A DNA stretch of 64,000 bases from Bolinopsis microptera (taxonomy: Eukaryota; Ctenophora; Tentaculata; Lobata; Bolinopsidae): contig NC_087074.1 of NCBI RefSeq assembly GCF_026151205.1, positions 9,891,226 to 9,955,225 of the forward strand. The letters are read 5' to 3'. Positions 10,968-20,551 of the stretch are shown in pieces. Positions within the stretch are counted from its first letter, which is position 1, and each line of letters begins with the position of its first letter. A program made the position numbers and the translations under genes. A model generated the notes under the pieces. It was not told the origin of the DNA. It did no database searches and was given only the letters and a program-made list of their open reading frames with translations.

Positions 10968-13943
10968 GTAGGCGGTGCACGATAAAAATAAAGTTGCTCG
11001 GATTTTCAAAATTTTTGTACCATCGTTTTCTAGAGACTGTGAGAATTTTCACAGTACCAAATTTATTATACCTTTTTGGAATAATCAGCGAGTTTCGCCT
11101 AGGTGCCATATTTGATGGTGCGCGGCTTTTGGAGCAAAATTAGGTGTAAAAGTCGCGTAATTTGACGAAATTCGTTGATTTTTGTCGTATTATTCTGTCA
11201 TATCTTCGGTTCCTGAACATGAATCATGCTGAAAATTTGTCAGAACCTTCCAATCATACTTAACTACCGAACCTAATTTAGTTGGGAGAGATTGGCCTTG
11301 ATTAAGAGGTCTAAAAATGACAAAATAGGTATAAATTCGTTGATAACTCAAATTCTGACCATCGAAATTGCTCAAACTAAATTAGGTTCAGTAGAACGTA
11401 AGTGTTTACGTAAGCTGACCAAATTTCAACAAAATTGTTATATGGGAAGTATTATAACTTTTCGATTGTTTCCAAAATAATGTGCTGGCCGAAATAAGAG
11501 CTAAAAAACCATTCAATGGTCAGCGCGCGCGTCTTATTGTCGATGGCGCACTGCCTAGATTTAGCACGCTCGCGAAGTGCGCGGCTCCCCGTGTATCGTC
11601 GAAGACGATACTATAGTGAAGCGACAGTGGGGGTCACCACGTGATACAAGGAAAAGCGACCGACCGATTTCATTCTTTGTATCAATTTGCATTTGCGGAC
11701 GGATATTCCCCACCGCGAGCTGATTACTCAAAATGCGCGAGCACGTCAACACAAAATTTTTCGCGCCCTACAAACTTCGGTAGACCTTATAATTTGCAAC
11801 TGAACGCTTGCGTATGTCGTAGTTCAAGCTGCGCGCGCAGTATTTTCATTGCATCATACAACATAAATAATCGGATTAGAAGTAGAAGCTATTTGTACAG
11901 GGATTTTCTTATCGATACTATAAATGACTCATCTTTAAAAAACAAGGTCGATTATTATACAATATATTTTGCATATGTGCGTTAAATCGATTCGTTATCA
12001 TGTAATAATGTGTGTCATACTTAAAGCTAGGAATATTTGTGTATGGATTTTCATTCTAAAACATTGTTTGTTTTTGGAAAGATTTCATCAATTAATGTAA
12101 CTTGGTACCATATGGTTTATTTGATCTTATATGTTATCGATTTATATAGTTTTACGTTATCGTGTATCATGTACAATGTATTGATAGTTATACATTATTC
12201 CAACTCAGCGCGCGTCTTGGTAGTTTATAAACCTACTAATAATTTTATCCCCTGATAAACTCCAAAATGTTATACATCAACGGATTATAATTTCATGGTA
12301 GAGTCACATGATACCATGACCAAAATTTTGACAAATGGCTAAGCTCTTGACAAAAATTATAACCTGTAAAAGTCATAAAAATGATAACTTCACAAAATGT
12401 GGAGGAAATCATGCTTTTTAAAATTTTTCACGAAAGTTTTTAACAGCATATTGTTTATTACATTTTTTTACACAAGATTTGCATCATGCTGTAATTTTGT
12501 TTTCCAATATTTTGATCAAAAATAATTTTTATTTGGATTTCAAAGTACGCACTACGCCGCGCAGTTAGAAATCGTAATTAGGAAATTTGAGATTTAATCA
12601 AATTTTATTGCAGATTCCTTATTTTCACATATGAGTCGATATATTGCAGTCGCATCTCTTTTCGTTGTTGCTCACAGCACAGAGCTTCAATGCTCACCGT
12701 ATATTTAGTTGATAGTAAAGTATTATAGTAGCTGTTTCGTTGCACATTGAAATACAAATATAACTAACCGATCTTGAGAGGTTATTTAATGTAATCGATT
12801 TAGTGTTACTGCCTTTTAGCTGTGATGTGCTGGAGACTACTAAAACTTGTTCTAGTACAGAAAATCACAGCGGATTTTGCTATCATGTTACACGTTTGTA
12901 GATCAGGATCGAATTTGAGTATTACTCCAATCATTATTTCAATCATGCATTATATGGAAATTACGATAACCCATTCGAGCCTTTTTTAAATGTGTTTATG
13001 TTTTTGAAAAAGTATACTACTGTTATACTTCCATGCATTAAATCGTTTATATGGTACGGTAAAGAACAGTACACAGATACTTATTCTTTGATGTCCGAAA
13101 CACATTCCTAGCTCTAGATCTGCCTTACATTTCAATAATGGCTCTTTCATCACATTTGCTTGATAACTGTCGATTTGTAATGCTTAAAATTGATCCCACT
13201 CAGTTTGACTATCTTAGGTTAGCTGTAATATCGAACTCGACAGTAGCTTCCTCTGTCATGTCGGAGATCTCAGGAGACGACTGGGTATTTTGTGTCAAGA
13301 AGAGGTTAACCTCCCACTTAACAAGATAAACATCAAATTCATAGGTTTGTCTCTATTTTGATGGTTACTGATACAGCAGTTCATGTGTTTAAAATGTATG
13401 GGTTAAATTCTAATTAAATTCGGTAATAAATATTACTGCAAATGTTGTAAACGGTAAGACCATTGTGTATAAGACAGTCAATTATCTCAGGAGTGCCAAA
13501 CAGGGACCGTTTAATCGAGAGGACTTCTCTGATGACAGAGATGTGGAAAAGACTACGTCCTTCTCTGGAAAACTACAAGGATAAAATACCCACCTTTTTC
13601 GGGAAAAAGTCCATCATATGCGAAAGCGAAAGGTAAATTTTTAGTTTTAAACTAATTACAACACTACAAATCTATTACATTTATTGAGGACCCCCAGTGG
13701 GAACTAATGCCTCGGTAAATGTAACGACCATTACAGGTTGTATGTCAATGTAAATGGTTGTTGCACGATAAAGTTATCTTAAAGACATCCTAAGGACTAT
13801 CAGACATCGGTTTTTAAAGCAGTTTACTCCCATCTATCACCTAAAGATTATCAGACATCACTTATCCTTATCCTCCGGAGTGCTACAAAGGTACTGTAAT
13901 CATTAACTAAATTTCGAACAGTAGCATCTTTTTGTGATAAACT
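10968..13943. other. Non-coding, inverted-repeat debris and LINE 5' flank
   Basis: The region 11190-11420 is a diverged inverted repeat: ACCGAACCTAATTTAGT at about 11265 faces ACTAAATTAGGTTCAGT at about 11373. GC-rich blocks (11520-11660) are related to 5880-5990. From about 12000 to 13400 the DNA is AT-rich with no supported gene. The upstream part of the LINE, including a repeated TATCAGACATC motif at 13798 and 13850, lies somewhere between about 13450 and 13943; its exact 5' end is not visible. Confidence 0.45.
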
Positions 13944-15596
13944 ATGTCTAGAATACCAGTTGGCTCAAGACATTACAATCTGAGATATCGAGGGAATTCT
14001 GTTAAATTCCCCAGCAACGGCTCTTGTCCTACTGATAAATGTTCAAATTGTTTAACTCTATTAAGAGAGAATGATAGTCTTCGTCGGCAAATTTCTTTTC
14101 TCTATAAACAATTATCAGAAAGTGACAGTGCACTCAAAGTTCCCCTCAGCGATGGTTCACTTATCCCTGTGTTGCCCCAGGTACCTGATCACTGTGAACA
14201 GTCTATCAATGTTCCCCTCAGTAATAGGTCATCCTCGCATCTTGTTTCTGAGTTAACCCAAGAGCTATCCAAATTAGCAGAAGACAGTGAACATTCAGCA
14301 GAAATTATCAATTTGGAAAATCCCAAACACTCTGTAAATGGTGACAATGATGTGACCAACTCTATCAATCCATACCAAGATTTGAGTCGAGGAGTTTTTC
14401 AGTTTGTTGACACTGCCAAGTTAGATATAGAAACCCACTATACTCATAAGTTTGAGAATAGGGCAGTTGCATATTACGGGGACTTTCCCTACGCTTACAA
14501 TGGAGGCTTTCATAACACAAGGCCAGTAGCAGACAATCCATACCTAAAGTCTATTTTAGAACGCTTACGCTCACAGTTCCCAAAATTGAAATTCAATAGT
14601 GCTATGATTACCAAGTATAGAAATGGTCAGCAAGGAATTCCCTTTCACTCGGATGACGAGAGGTCAATTTCACCAGGCTCCATGATCTCCACCATCTCTT
14701 TAGGGGCTACTAGAGTCCTAAGCTTCAGATCCAAACTTAGAGCTCATATTGCTGACCTCACCCTCTCCCATGGTGACATAATGAATATGACCAGACAATC
14801 CCAGACCAGCTTTGAACACAGCCTCATCCAGGACAAGTCTGAAACCATGAGAATAAGCATTACTCTGCGCCTAATTGATGGCAGCGCAACCTTATCTACT
14901 CTGTCTGATGTTTCCAGTCAAGTTAAGAACACTGAACCCTCGGCCCCTAAGACTAGATCAATAGAACATTCTGGTAAATCTTTGTGTGTCTACATTAGCT
15001 CTAGTATGTTCTCCAAATTAGAGGGAGAAAAGCTATCGTCCAAACATCATGAGGCACATGTATTCAGCTACCCTGGTGCCACAGCCAATGCAATCAATGA
15101 ACGGTTTCAATCAGATGTAAGAAAAGACACTCTTAATACCAATAATGTGAAAAGCATTGTACTTATGTGTGGTACAAATGACGTGGACTCTATCCTGAAC
15201 AGCCCTCGCAACATGAGGACTAAACTTCTGTGCCCTGATAGTTTTTCTGGTGATGCTAGAGCTCTTGACTTTACAAACAATTGTATTGAAAAACTTGTAC
15301 TTTTCCTTCACAAGTGGGCACCTGGAGCTGATATTAAAATTGTTAACTTATTACCTCGGGAGAGTTTCTCCAGAAACAAGGTTATAACTGATATCAATGA
15401 GTGTATATCAAATCTGCAAAGAAAATACACCTATGTAAAACTGCTCTCAACCGAGACAAATCGTTTCTTGTTTAGTGATAAGAAAGGCTTTAGAAAATCG
15501 TCATTTTTTAGTAGTTATGGAGAGGATAATGTCCATCTCAATGATTATGGCATAGTTAAATTAGCAAGGCACTTGAAGTATCATGCACACCATTAG
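13944..15596 (+). CDS. LINE ORF1: AlkB-type 2OG-Fe(II) oxygenase plus SGNH esterase
   Basis: 550 aa from the ATG at 13944. Residues 28-36 hold a C-x4-C-x2-C cluster, followed by a short coiled coil (about 37-60) that may drive trimer or oligomer formation as in other LINE ORF1s. Residues about 175-312 form an AlkB-like dioxygenase domain. The iron ligands are H235 and D237 (FHSDDE) and H292 (FEHS). The 2-oxoglutarate arginines are R303 and R309 in the R-x5-R pattern. N218 and Y225 precede them as in AlkB. The H235-H292 spacing of 57 is close to that in the bacterial enzyme. Residues about 345-548 form an SGNH hydrolase: serine S354 sits in SSSM where GDSM is usual, G378 is block II, GTND is at 410-413, and D528/H531 form DNVH. 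Esterase ORF1s are known from CR1 elements. The AlkB domain suggests RNA or DNA demethylation during retrotransposition; this is inference. Confidence 0.88.
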   Translation: MSRIPVGSRHYNLRYRGNSVKFPSNGSCPTDKCSNCLTLLRENDSLRRQISFLYKQLSESDSALKVPLSDGSLIPVLPQVPDHCEQSINVPLSNRSSSHLVSELTQELSKLAEDSEHSAEIINLENPKHSVNGDNDVTNSINPYQDLSRGVFQFVDTAKLDIETHYTHKFENRAVAYYGDFPYAYNGGFHNTRPVADNPYLKSILERLRSQFPKLKFNSAMITKYRNGQQGIPFHSDDERSISPGSMISTISLGATRVLSFRSKLRAHIADLTLSHGDIMNMTRQSQTSFEHSLIQDKSETMRISITLRLIDGSATLSTLSDVSSQVKNTEPSAPKTRSIEHSGKSLCVYISSSMFSKLEGEKLSSKHHEAHVFSYPGATANAINERFQSDVRKDTLNTNNVKSIVLMCGTNDVDSILNSPRNMRTKLLCPDSFSGDARALDFTNNCIEKLVLFLHKWAPGADIKIVNLLPRESFSRNKVITDINECISNLQRKYTYVKLLSTETNRFLFSDKKGFRKSSFFSSYGEDNVHLNDYGIVKLARHLKYHAHH

Positions 15597-15751
15597 AATA
15601 CTGCTGAATACTGACATAACACTCCTACCATCAGTTTTATTTTTACAGTACGACATCCAGACAAATACAACCTGCTTTTATTCTGTTTTTTAGTTTAAAC
15701 ACAACTTTACAACTTTTATTCATTCCATTGTGAATTAATAAGATTCACAAG

Positions 15752-18727
15752 ATGACAAATTTTAATAATGCAGCTGATAGGTTTCACAACCTCTGCATTG
15801 GTCATTGTAACATTCAAGGAGGGCTTCTCAATTTAGCTAAAAGTAATGAACTTTCCCAACTTATTAGAGATCATAAATTAGACATACTTTCCCTAAATGA
15901 GATGAATCTTAATGATACTATTGACACAGACACCATAAATATTCCTTCCTCCTTCAACCTTATGCGATGCGACAGGCCAAACAGTTCTAGGGGTGGTTGT
16001 GGCTTAATGATAAACAAAAAACTAGCTTACACAGAATTAGTTATGGATAGTAAGCTTGATAACATTGAAGCATTATGGGTGAAGCTTAAGAATAGCAAGA
16101 TCAATGTTTGCTGCTTCTATCGCTCTGGAAATTATTGCAGTGTTGATAACTTTATTGAATACATTCATTTTTGCATGAAAAAATTGAATGGGAAAAAGGT
16201 TATCTGGATTGGGGATATAAACATTGACCAGAATAATATCTCATCCACCCAGTACAAAAAATTAGATATGACCTTGAGATGTTACAATCTAGTTCAAACC
16301 ATTCAAGGGATAACTAGAGTTGCTAAACGTGGAGACAATGTTACCCAGACTACTATTGATGTAATATTCACTAACTGTTATGCAGATTTTGTCCAATCTT
16401 CTGTTCTTGATGAACGTATTGGAGATCATCAAGCTATTATGTGTGAGATAGATTGTAAAGTACCTATAGCTCCTAAATTTGAGAAGGTTGAAATTAGAAA
16501 TCATTGTAAACGTAATGTTAAACAATTCTTAGACTATCTAGACACCTGTTCTGATTACAGTCCACTATTGGAAAGTACAGATGTTGAAGCTATCACAGCT
16601 GGCCTTTGTCATCATATTGAACAGGCATATGCAACCTTCTTCCCTTGCAAGACCATAGAAAGGCATGAAAAGTTCATACATAAACCTTCTACTGAACTTT
16701 TATATGCCATTAATCATACACATTTTCTTCTAAAGAAATTCCGTAAAAAGAAGGATAAGAGAGACAATGGAAATTGCAATAAATGTGGTACATGTAGCAA
16801 ATGTATAAAGTGTAATGAGGCCTGGGATTGCTACAAGATTCAGAGAAATATTAGAAATAAATTAGCTAAAACCTGCAAAAAGGCTAATGTAATCGATGAT
16901 CTACAAGTTAAAAGTGCCAAGAATGATCTTAAAGGGATATGGAAAACTATCAAACTGGCATCAAATATGACCCCTGGTACAACTAATTGTCAAACTATCA
17001 ATGAGAATGATCCTGAGCTATTTAACTTTCATTTTGCAAATGTTGGATCAAGATTACAAAATCAGGCCCCCAATATTGAAAGAGTTAGTTTTACTGATTT
17101 TTTACCTCCTAGAACTTCTAATATCTCATTTGATAGATTCCAAGAAATAAATGAAACTGATATCCTAATGTATGTCGAAACGCTCAAGAATGACAAGGCC
17201 TCATATGACAATGTGCCTCTATTTTTACTTAAGCAAGCTGTACCACACATAGTTGAGCCACTGACCCACATTGTCAATCTGAGCCTTAATACAGGTGTTG
17301 TACCAACCCTTTGTAAAAAAGCTAGAGTAACTCCCATCCATAAGGCAGGAATGAAAGATGATCCTAATAATTACAGGCCAATATCCATCCTTCCACTTGT
17401 AGGAAAACTTATAGAATACTTTGTCGGCAAGCAACTCACTGATTACATGGAAGAGAACAAACTTTTCATCCGGCATCAATATGGCTTTCGGAAAAATCAC
17501 TCCACAACTTATCTGATGTACGATCTGATGGACGAAATATATATGAGTAAATCTAAGTCTTATAAACCAGGAATCATCTTTCTTGATCTTAAGAAGGCCT
17601 TTGACACAGTGAATCATGAAATATTGCTTCAAAAATTGGCATATTATGGAATTGGTGGCATTGCTTTAACCTGGTTTAAGAACTTCTTATCTTGTAGATA
17701 TCAATGCACTAGGATCAATGGCAATCTAAGCTCATTTTTAGAAGTTCTGAGTGGTGTACCACAAGGAAGCATCATTGGGCCTATATTATTTAGTATCTTC
17801 ATAAATGACATCATTTATGCCTGTAACCTATCTAAGCCCTTTCTATTTGCAGATGATGGTGCACTATTCTTTGATCAAACCTGCAGAAGCACATTTATAA
17901 ACATGAAAATAGAACTTATGACAATCTTTAAATGGCTCAGTGTTAATAAATTATCACTCAATGAAAAGAAGACTGAATTCCTATTGTTTGATTCTGTTGA
18001 CCAACATGATGAAATAACCATTGATTGTAATGAGGTAACTTTCACAATCAAGGAGTGCAAAGAGACAAAATATCTTGGCCTCATTCTAGATAGTAAATTA
18101 AACTTCAAAAGCCATGTAGATTATATTATTAGGAAGGTCATGAAGAGAATTGGTGCCATGTATAGAAGTAAAGCACTGCTACCCATTAAATATAGGAAAA
18201 TGTTTGCCAATGCACTCATGTTGCCACAATTCGATTATTTAGACACGATCTATTGTAGAGCTGGCAAGACAAAACTTGCTGAACTTGACACTCTGTACAA
18301 AAAGGTAGCCAAAATAGCTCTCAACGTTCCAAAAACAGAGAGCAGCCTTAATGTTTATAGAGACATGAAATGGTTACCACTCCATCTTAGACGACAACTC
18401 CATCTGTCAAATTATATGTTTAGAATCATCCATGACAATTGTCCTACAAACTTTATGAACAAATTTAGTTACATATCAGGAGGTAGTAGGAGCGGCGAAA
18501 GCTGCAACCTTTATGTCAATAGATCAACATCACATAAAAACTTTCAATACTTGGGGGCAAAATGTTGGAATAATGTTCCAACAGATCTACGAAATCTGCC
18601 CGATGTTAAAAGCTTTAGTGATTCGTATAAGAAACAGCTACTATCATCTATAACAACAGACCCTAATTATACCGTCGACAATTCATATGACAAATTTTAC
18701 ACTGCAATCATAGTCGCCGATAACTAA
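15752..18727 (+). CDS. LINE ORF2: AP endonuclease and reverse transcriptase
   Basis: 991 aa. The endonuclease domain (about 12-235) keeps its catalytic set: N20 (HCNIQGG), E50 (LNEM), D155/N157 (GDIN), D203 (TTIDVIF) and D225-H226 (GDHQ). It would nick target DNA for target-primed reverse transcription. Residues 342-360 carry six cysteines spaced C-x2-C-x2-C-x2-C-x2-C-x5-C between endonuclease and polymerase, a probable metal-binding knuckle in an unusual place. The reverse transcriptase (about 500-760) shows YRPISILP, the D612/D618 region in LDLKKAFDTV, GVPQGSIIGP and FADDGAL (699-705). The C-terminal region has the WLPLHLRR stretch common to Jockey/CR1 elements. No stop or frameshift interrupts it. 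No RNase H or C-terminal zinc knuckle was seen. Confidence 0.93.
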   Translation: MTNFNNAADRFHNLCIGHCNIQGGLLNLAKSNELSQLIRDHKLDILSLNEMNLNDTIDTDTINIPSSFNLMRCDRPNSSRGGCGLMINKKLAYTELVMDSKLDNIEALWVKLKNSKINVCCFYRSGNYCSVDNFIEYIHFCMKKLNGKKVIWIGDINIDQNNISSTQYKKLDMTLRCYNLVQTIQGITRVAKRGDNVTQTTIDVIFTNCYADFVQSSVLDERIGDHQAIMCEIDCKVPIAPKFEKVEIRNHCKRNVKQFLDYLDTCSDYSPLLESTDVEAITAGLCHHIEQAYATFFPCKTIERHEKFIHKPSTELLYAINHTHFLLKKFRKKKDKRDNGNCNKCGTCSKCIKCNEAWDCYKIQRNIRNKLAKTCKKANVIDDLQVKSAKNDLKGIWKTIKLASNMTPGTTNCQTINENDPELFNFHFANVGSRLQNQAPNIERVSFTDFLPPRTSNISFDRFQEINETDILMYVETLKNDKASYDNVPLFLLKQAVPHIVEPLTHIVNLSLNTGVVPTLCKKARVTPIHKAGMKDDPNNYRPISILPLVGKLIEYFVGKQLTDYMEENKLFIRHQYGFRKNHSTTYLMYDLMDEIYMSKSKSYKPGIIFLDLKKAFDTVNHEILLQKLAYYGIGGIALTWFKNFLSCRYQCTRINGNLSSFLEVLSGVPQGSIIGPILFSIFINDIIYACNLSKPFLFADDGALFFDQTCRSTFINMKIELMTIFKWLSVNKLSLNEKKTEFLLFDSVDQHDEITIDCNEVTFTIKECKETKYLGLILDSKLNFKSHVDYIIRKVMKRIGAMYRSKALLPIKYRKMFANALMLPQFDYLDTIYCRAGKTKLAELDTLYKKVAKIALNVPKTESSLNVYRDMKWLPLHLRRQLHLSNYMFRIIHDNCPTNFMNKFSYISGGSRSGESCNLYVNRSTSHKNFQYLGAKCWNNVPTDLRNLPDVKSFSDSYKKQLLSSITTDPNYTVDNSYDKFYTAIIVADN

Positions 18728-18861
18728 GTAACTTCTAATTCTTTTAAATCTGAGGCATATATAATTGATGTATCGAAAAGATATTCCCTTTTTTACCACC
18801 TTACCATTCTGATTGATTTTGCACATGACTGACATGTTTTAACTGGAGAAGGGGTTCCCAC

Positions 18862-18957
18862 AGTGGTAGTTTTATAAACCACTTTTAATTTATTGACCTA
18901 TTATACTTAGTGGTAGTTTTATAGACCACATTTAATTTATTAACTTATCATACTTAG
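18862..18957. repeat. Two 47-bp direct repeats in the LINE 3' region
   Basis: AGTGGTAGTTTTATA begins at 18862 and again at 18909. Each unit also carries CCAC.TTTAATTTATT and TTATCATACTT-like ends. Short tandem repeats near the 3' end are usual in CR1/L2-type LINEs and may help the polymerase recognise its template. Confidence 0.75.
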
Positions 18958-19679
18958 TATTTTTTTTGGTGACTGTATCACCCAGTTTTAACATTTGATA
19001 ATTGTACAGTTTATTGACGACACATTGACTGAATGTTATTTTATATTCTAATTTATATTCTAGATATTTTATTTATTTTACAACAGACGACAACTTCCTG
19101 TTTTTTCTTCTATATTAGTTACTCATATCTCTTGTACAGACTTTTTTACAAGGACATTGACAAATGATACTCACATTAGGCATTCATTATTGCATCTAAA
19201 TTATTTCACTTGCATTAGGCTTAGAAATTTATTCTCTGGTCAACAGATTTCAAATGTTTAATTAATTTGTAGTATGACAGTAAGGTATATAAGAAGTTAT
19301 TTAATTTTGCTTGGGCTATTATATTGACTAGGTATTGAGGTTTAATGATGATATGGAATTTGAATTCTATATAAATTTACACTATGTGGTTGGGGCATTT
19401 TGCATAGTAAATATGGTTACTACTCATATATATCATATTATTTGATTGGTATTCGATTTCTGATTATTTCTCTAGGAATATGATTATTATATCTCAATTT
19501 GGCTTTAGGTAGGGTGCCCCGCTAAAAGAACTGGATTCTTCCAGGAAGCATCCCGTGCACAGAGCTTGGTCTACATATATATTAAATTATTAACCATTCA
19601 TTCTGTATGTGCACGAAAATTTATTTCAAATCGTTTATTTTTGAAAACCCGATCACGATCAAAGCATATACAATTTGGG
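18958..19679. other. AT-rich non-coding DNA, LINE 3' flank
   Basis: No gene or structured repeat recognised. Part of it may still be the 3' untranslated region of the LINE, whose end I cannot locate. Confidence 0.4.
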
Positions 19680-20551
19680 CATGTCCCAGCCAACTTAAGC
19701 CGAAAATCTGGCTTTGAAATCTTTAATTTGAAAACACCCAAAAATGTAGTTAATATACCCCTCCACCATACCAGATCGATTTTAAGTCAGCCAAGGCATA
19801 ATTACTGCCCAAAAAGCCTGTTCCAAATTTGTCTCAATTCTGTTCCAGAATCCCAACTTCTCTGAAACCAAAATGGAACATTGCCCACAAAGCCTTCAGA
19901 TAGGGCCACCAAACTTTTCAAGGACACTCCTGGTATCGATACCAATCGATTCTGATCGCCTTCAACTCAGTTTAGGCGATTTTAGGGTAAAGTTCATTTT
20001 TGTTCATTTCATGAACCAGGGGATCATTTTGCACTAAAAAGGTTTTTTTAAAGTTGAACAAAAAATGTCACAATTTGATGTGTGAAAATAGTGGTTTCGA
20101 TGTGAAACTGGATGATTCTTGACGCACCCTATCCCTTCGGTGGAGTATTACATTTCAAAGAAAAAAACTTCTGAGTTGCTGAACATGTTAGTAAACAATA
20201 TGCCCCTCTACCATACCATATCGATTCCATGCCAGTCCAGGCATAATTACCGCTAAAAAGCATGTTTCTAAATTTGTGTCAATTGTTTCCACCATCTCAA
20301 CTACTTTGAAACCAAAATAGAAACATTGCCCCAGAGCCCTTTCTGAACATGCTAGGCACACCAAACTTCTCAGGGACACTCCTGGTATCAATACCGACCG
20401 ATTCCAATTGGTTTTAGCCCAATTCAGGGGATTCTAGGAAAATGTTCATTTTGTGTTCATTTCATTCATTCCATGAACCAGGGGAGTATTTTGCACCAGT
20501 GGCTGGAAATGTTAGTACATGTGTCCTTCTACCATACCAGATAGATTCCAA
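19680..20551. repeat. Long-period tandem repeat, left part
   Basis: Units of about 430-450 bp. CCATACCA.ATCGATT, GGCATAATTAC, GAAACCAAAAT and GGGACACTCCTGGTATC-like stretches occur at about 19765-19990 and again at about 20205-20490. Both end in a TTCATTTC...CCATGAACCAGGGG block. A third copy starts at about 20500 and is cut at 20551 by the 1,960-bp element, then resumes at 22512. Confidence 0.8.

Larger units (their letters stand above)
13944..18960 (+). mobile_element. CR1-like non-LTR retrotransposon with two intact ORFs
   Basis: ORF1 (13944-15596) and ORF2 (15752-18727) are both open, are separated by 155 bp and lie on one strand. ORF2 has an N-terminal AP-type endonuclease and a reverse transcriptase of the CR1/L2/Jockey type. 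ORF1 has an esterase domain like that known in CR1 elements, plus an AlkB-type domain. No LTRs were seen. The 3' untranslated region contains two copies of a 47-bp unit at 18862-18957. Neither end nor a target duplication could be fixed, so the coordinates are a minimum. Intact ORFs in an otherwise decayed neighbourhood suggest a recent insertion. Confidence 0.9.

Noticed and set aside
13438-13640. Open stretches upstream of the LINE (TIVYKTVNYLRSAKQ and MTEMWKRLRPSLENY) followed by a GTAAAT donor-like site
   Set aside because: Short, in two competing frames, with no match I recognise. They may belong to the LINE 5' region or to an old exon, but the evidence is too thin.
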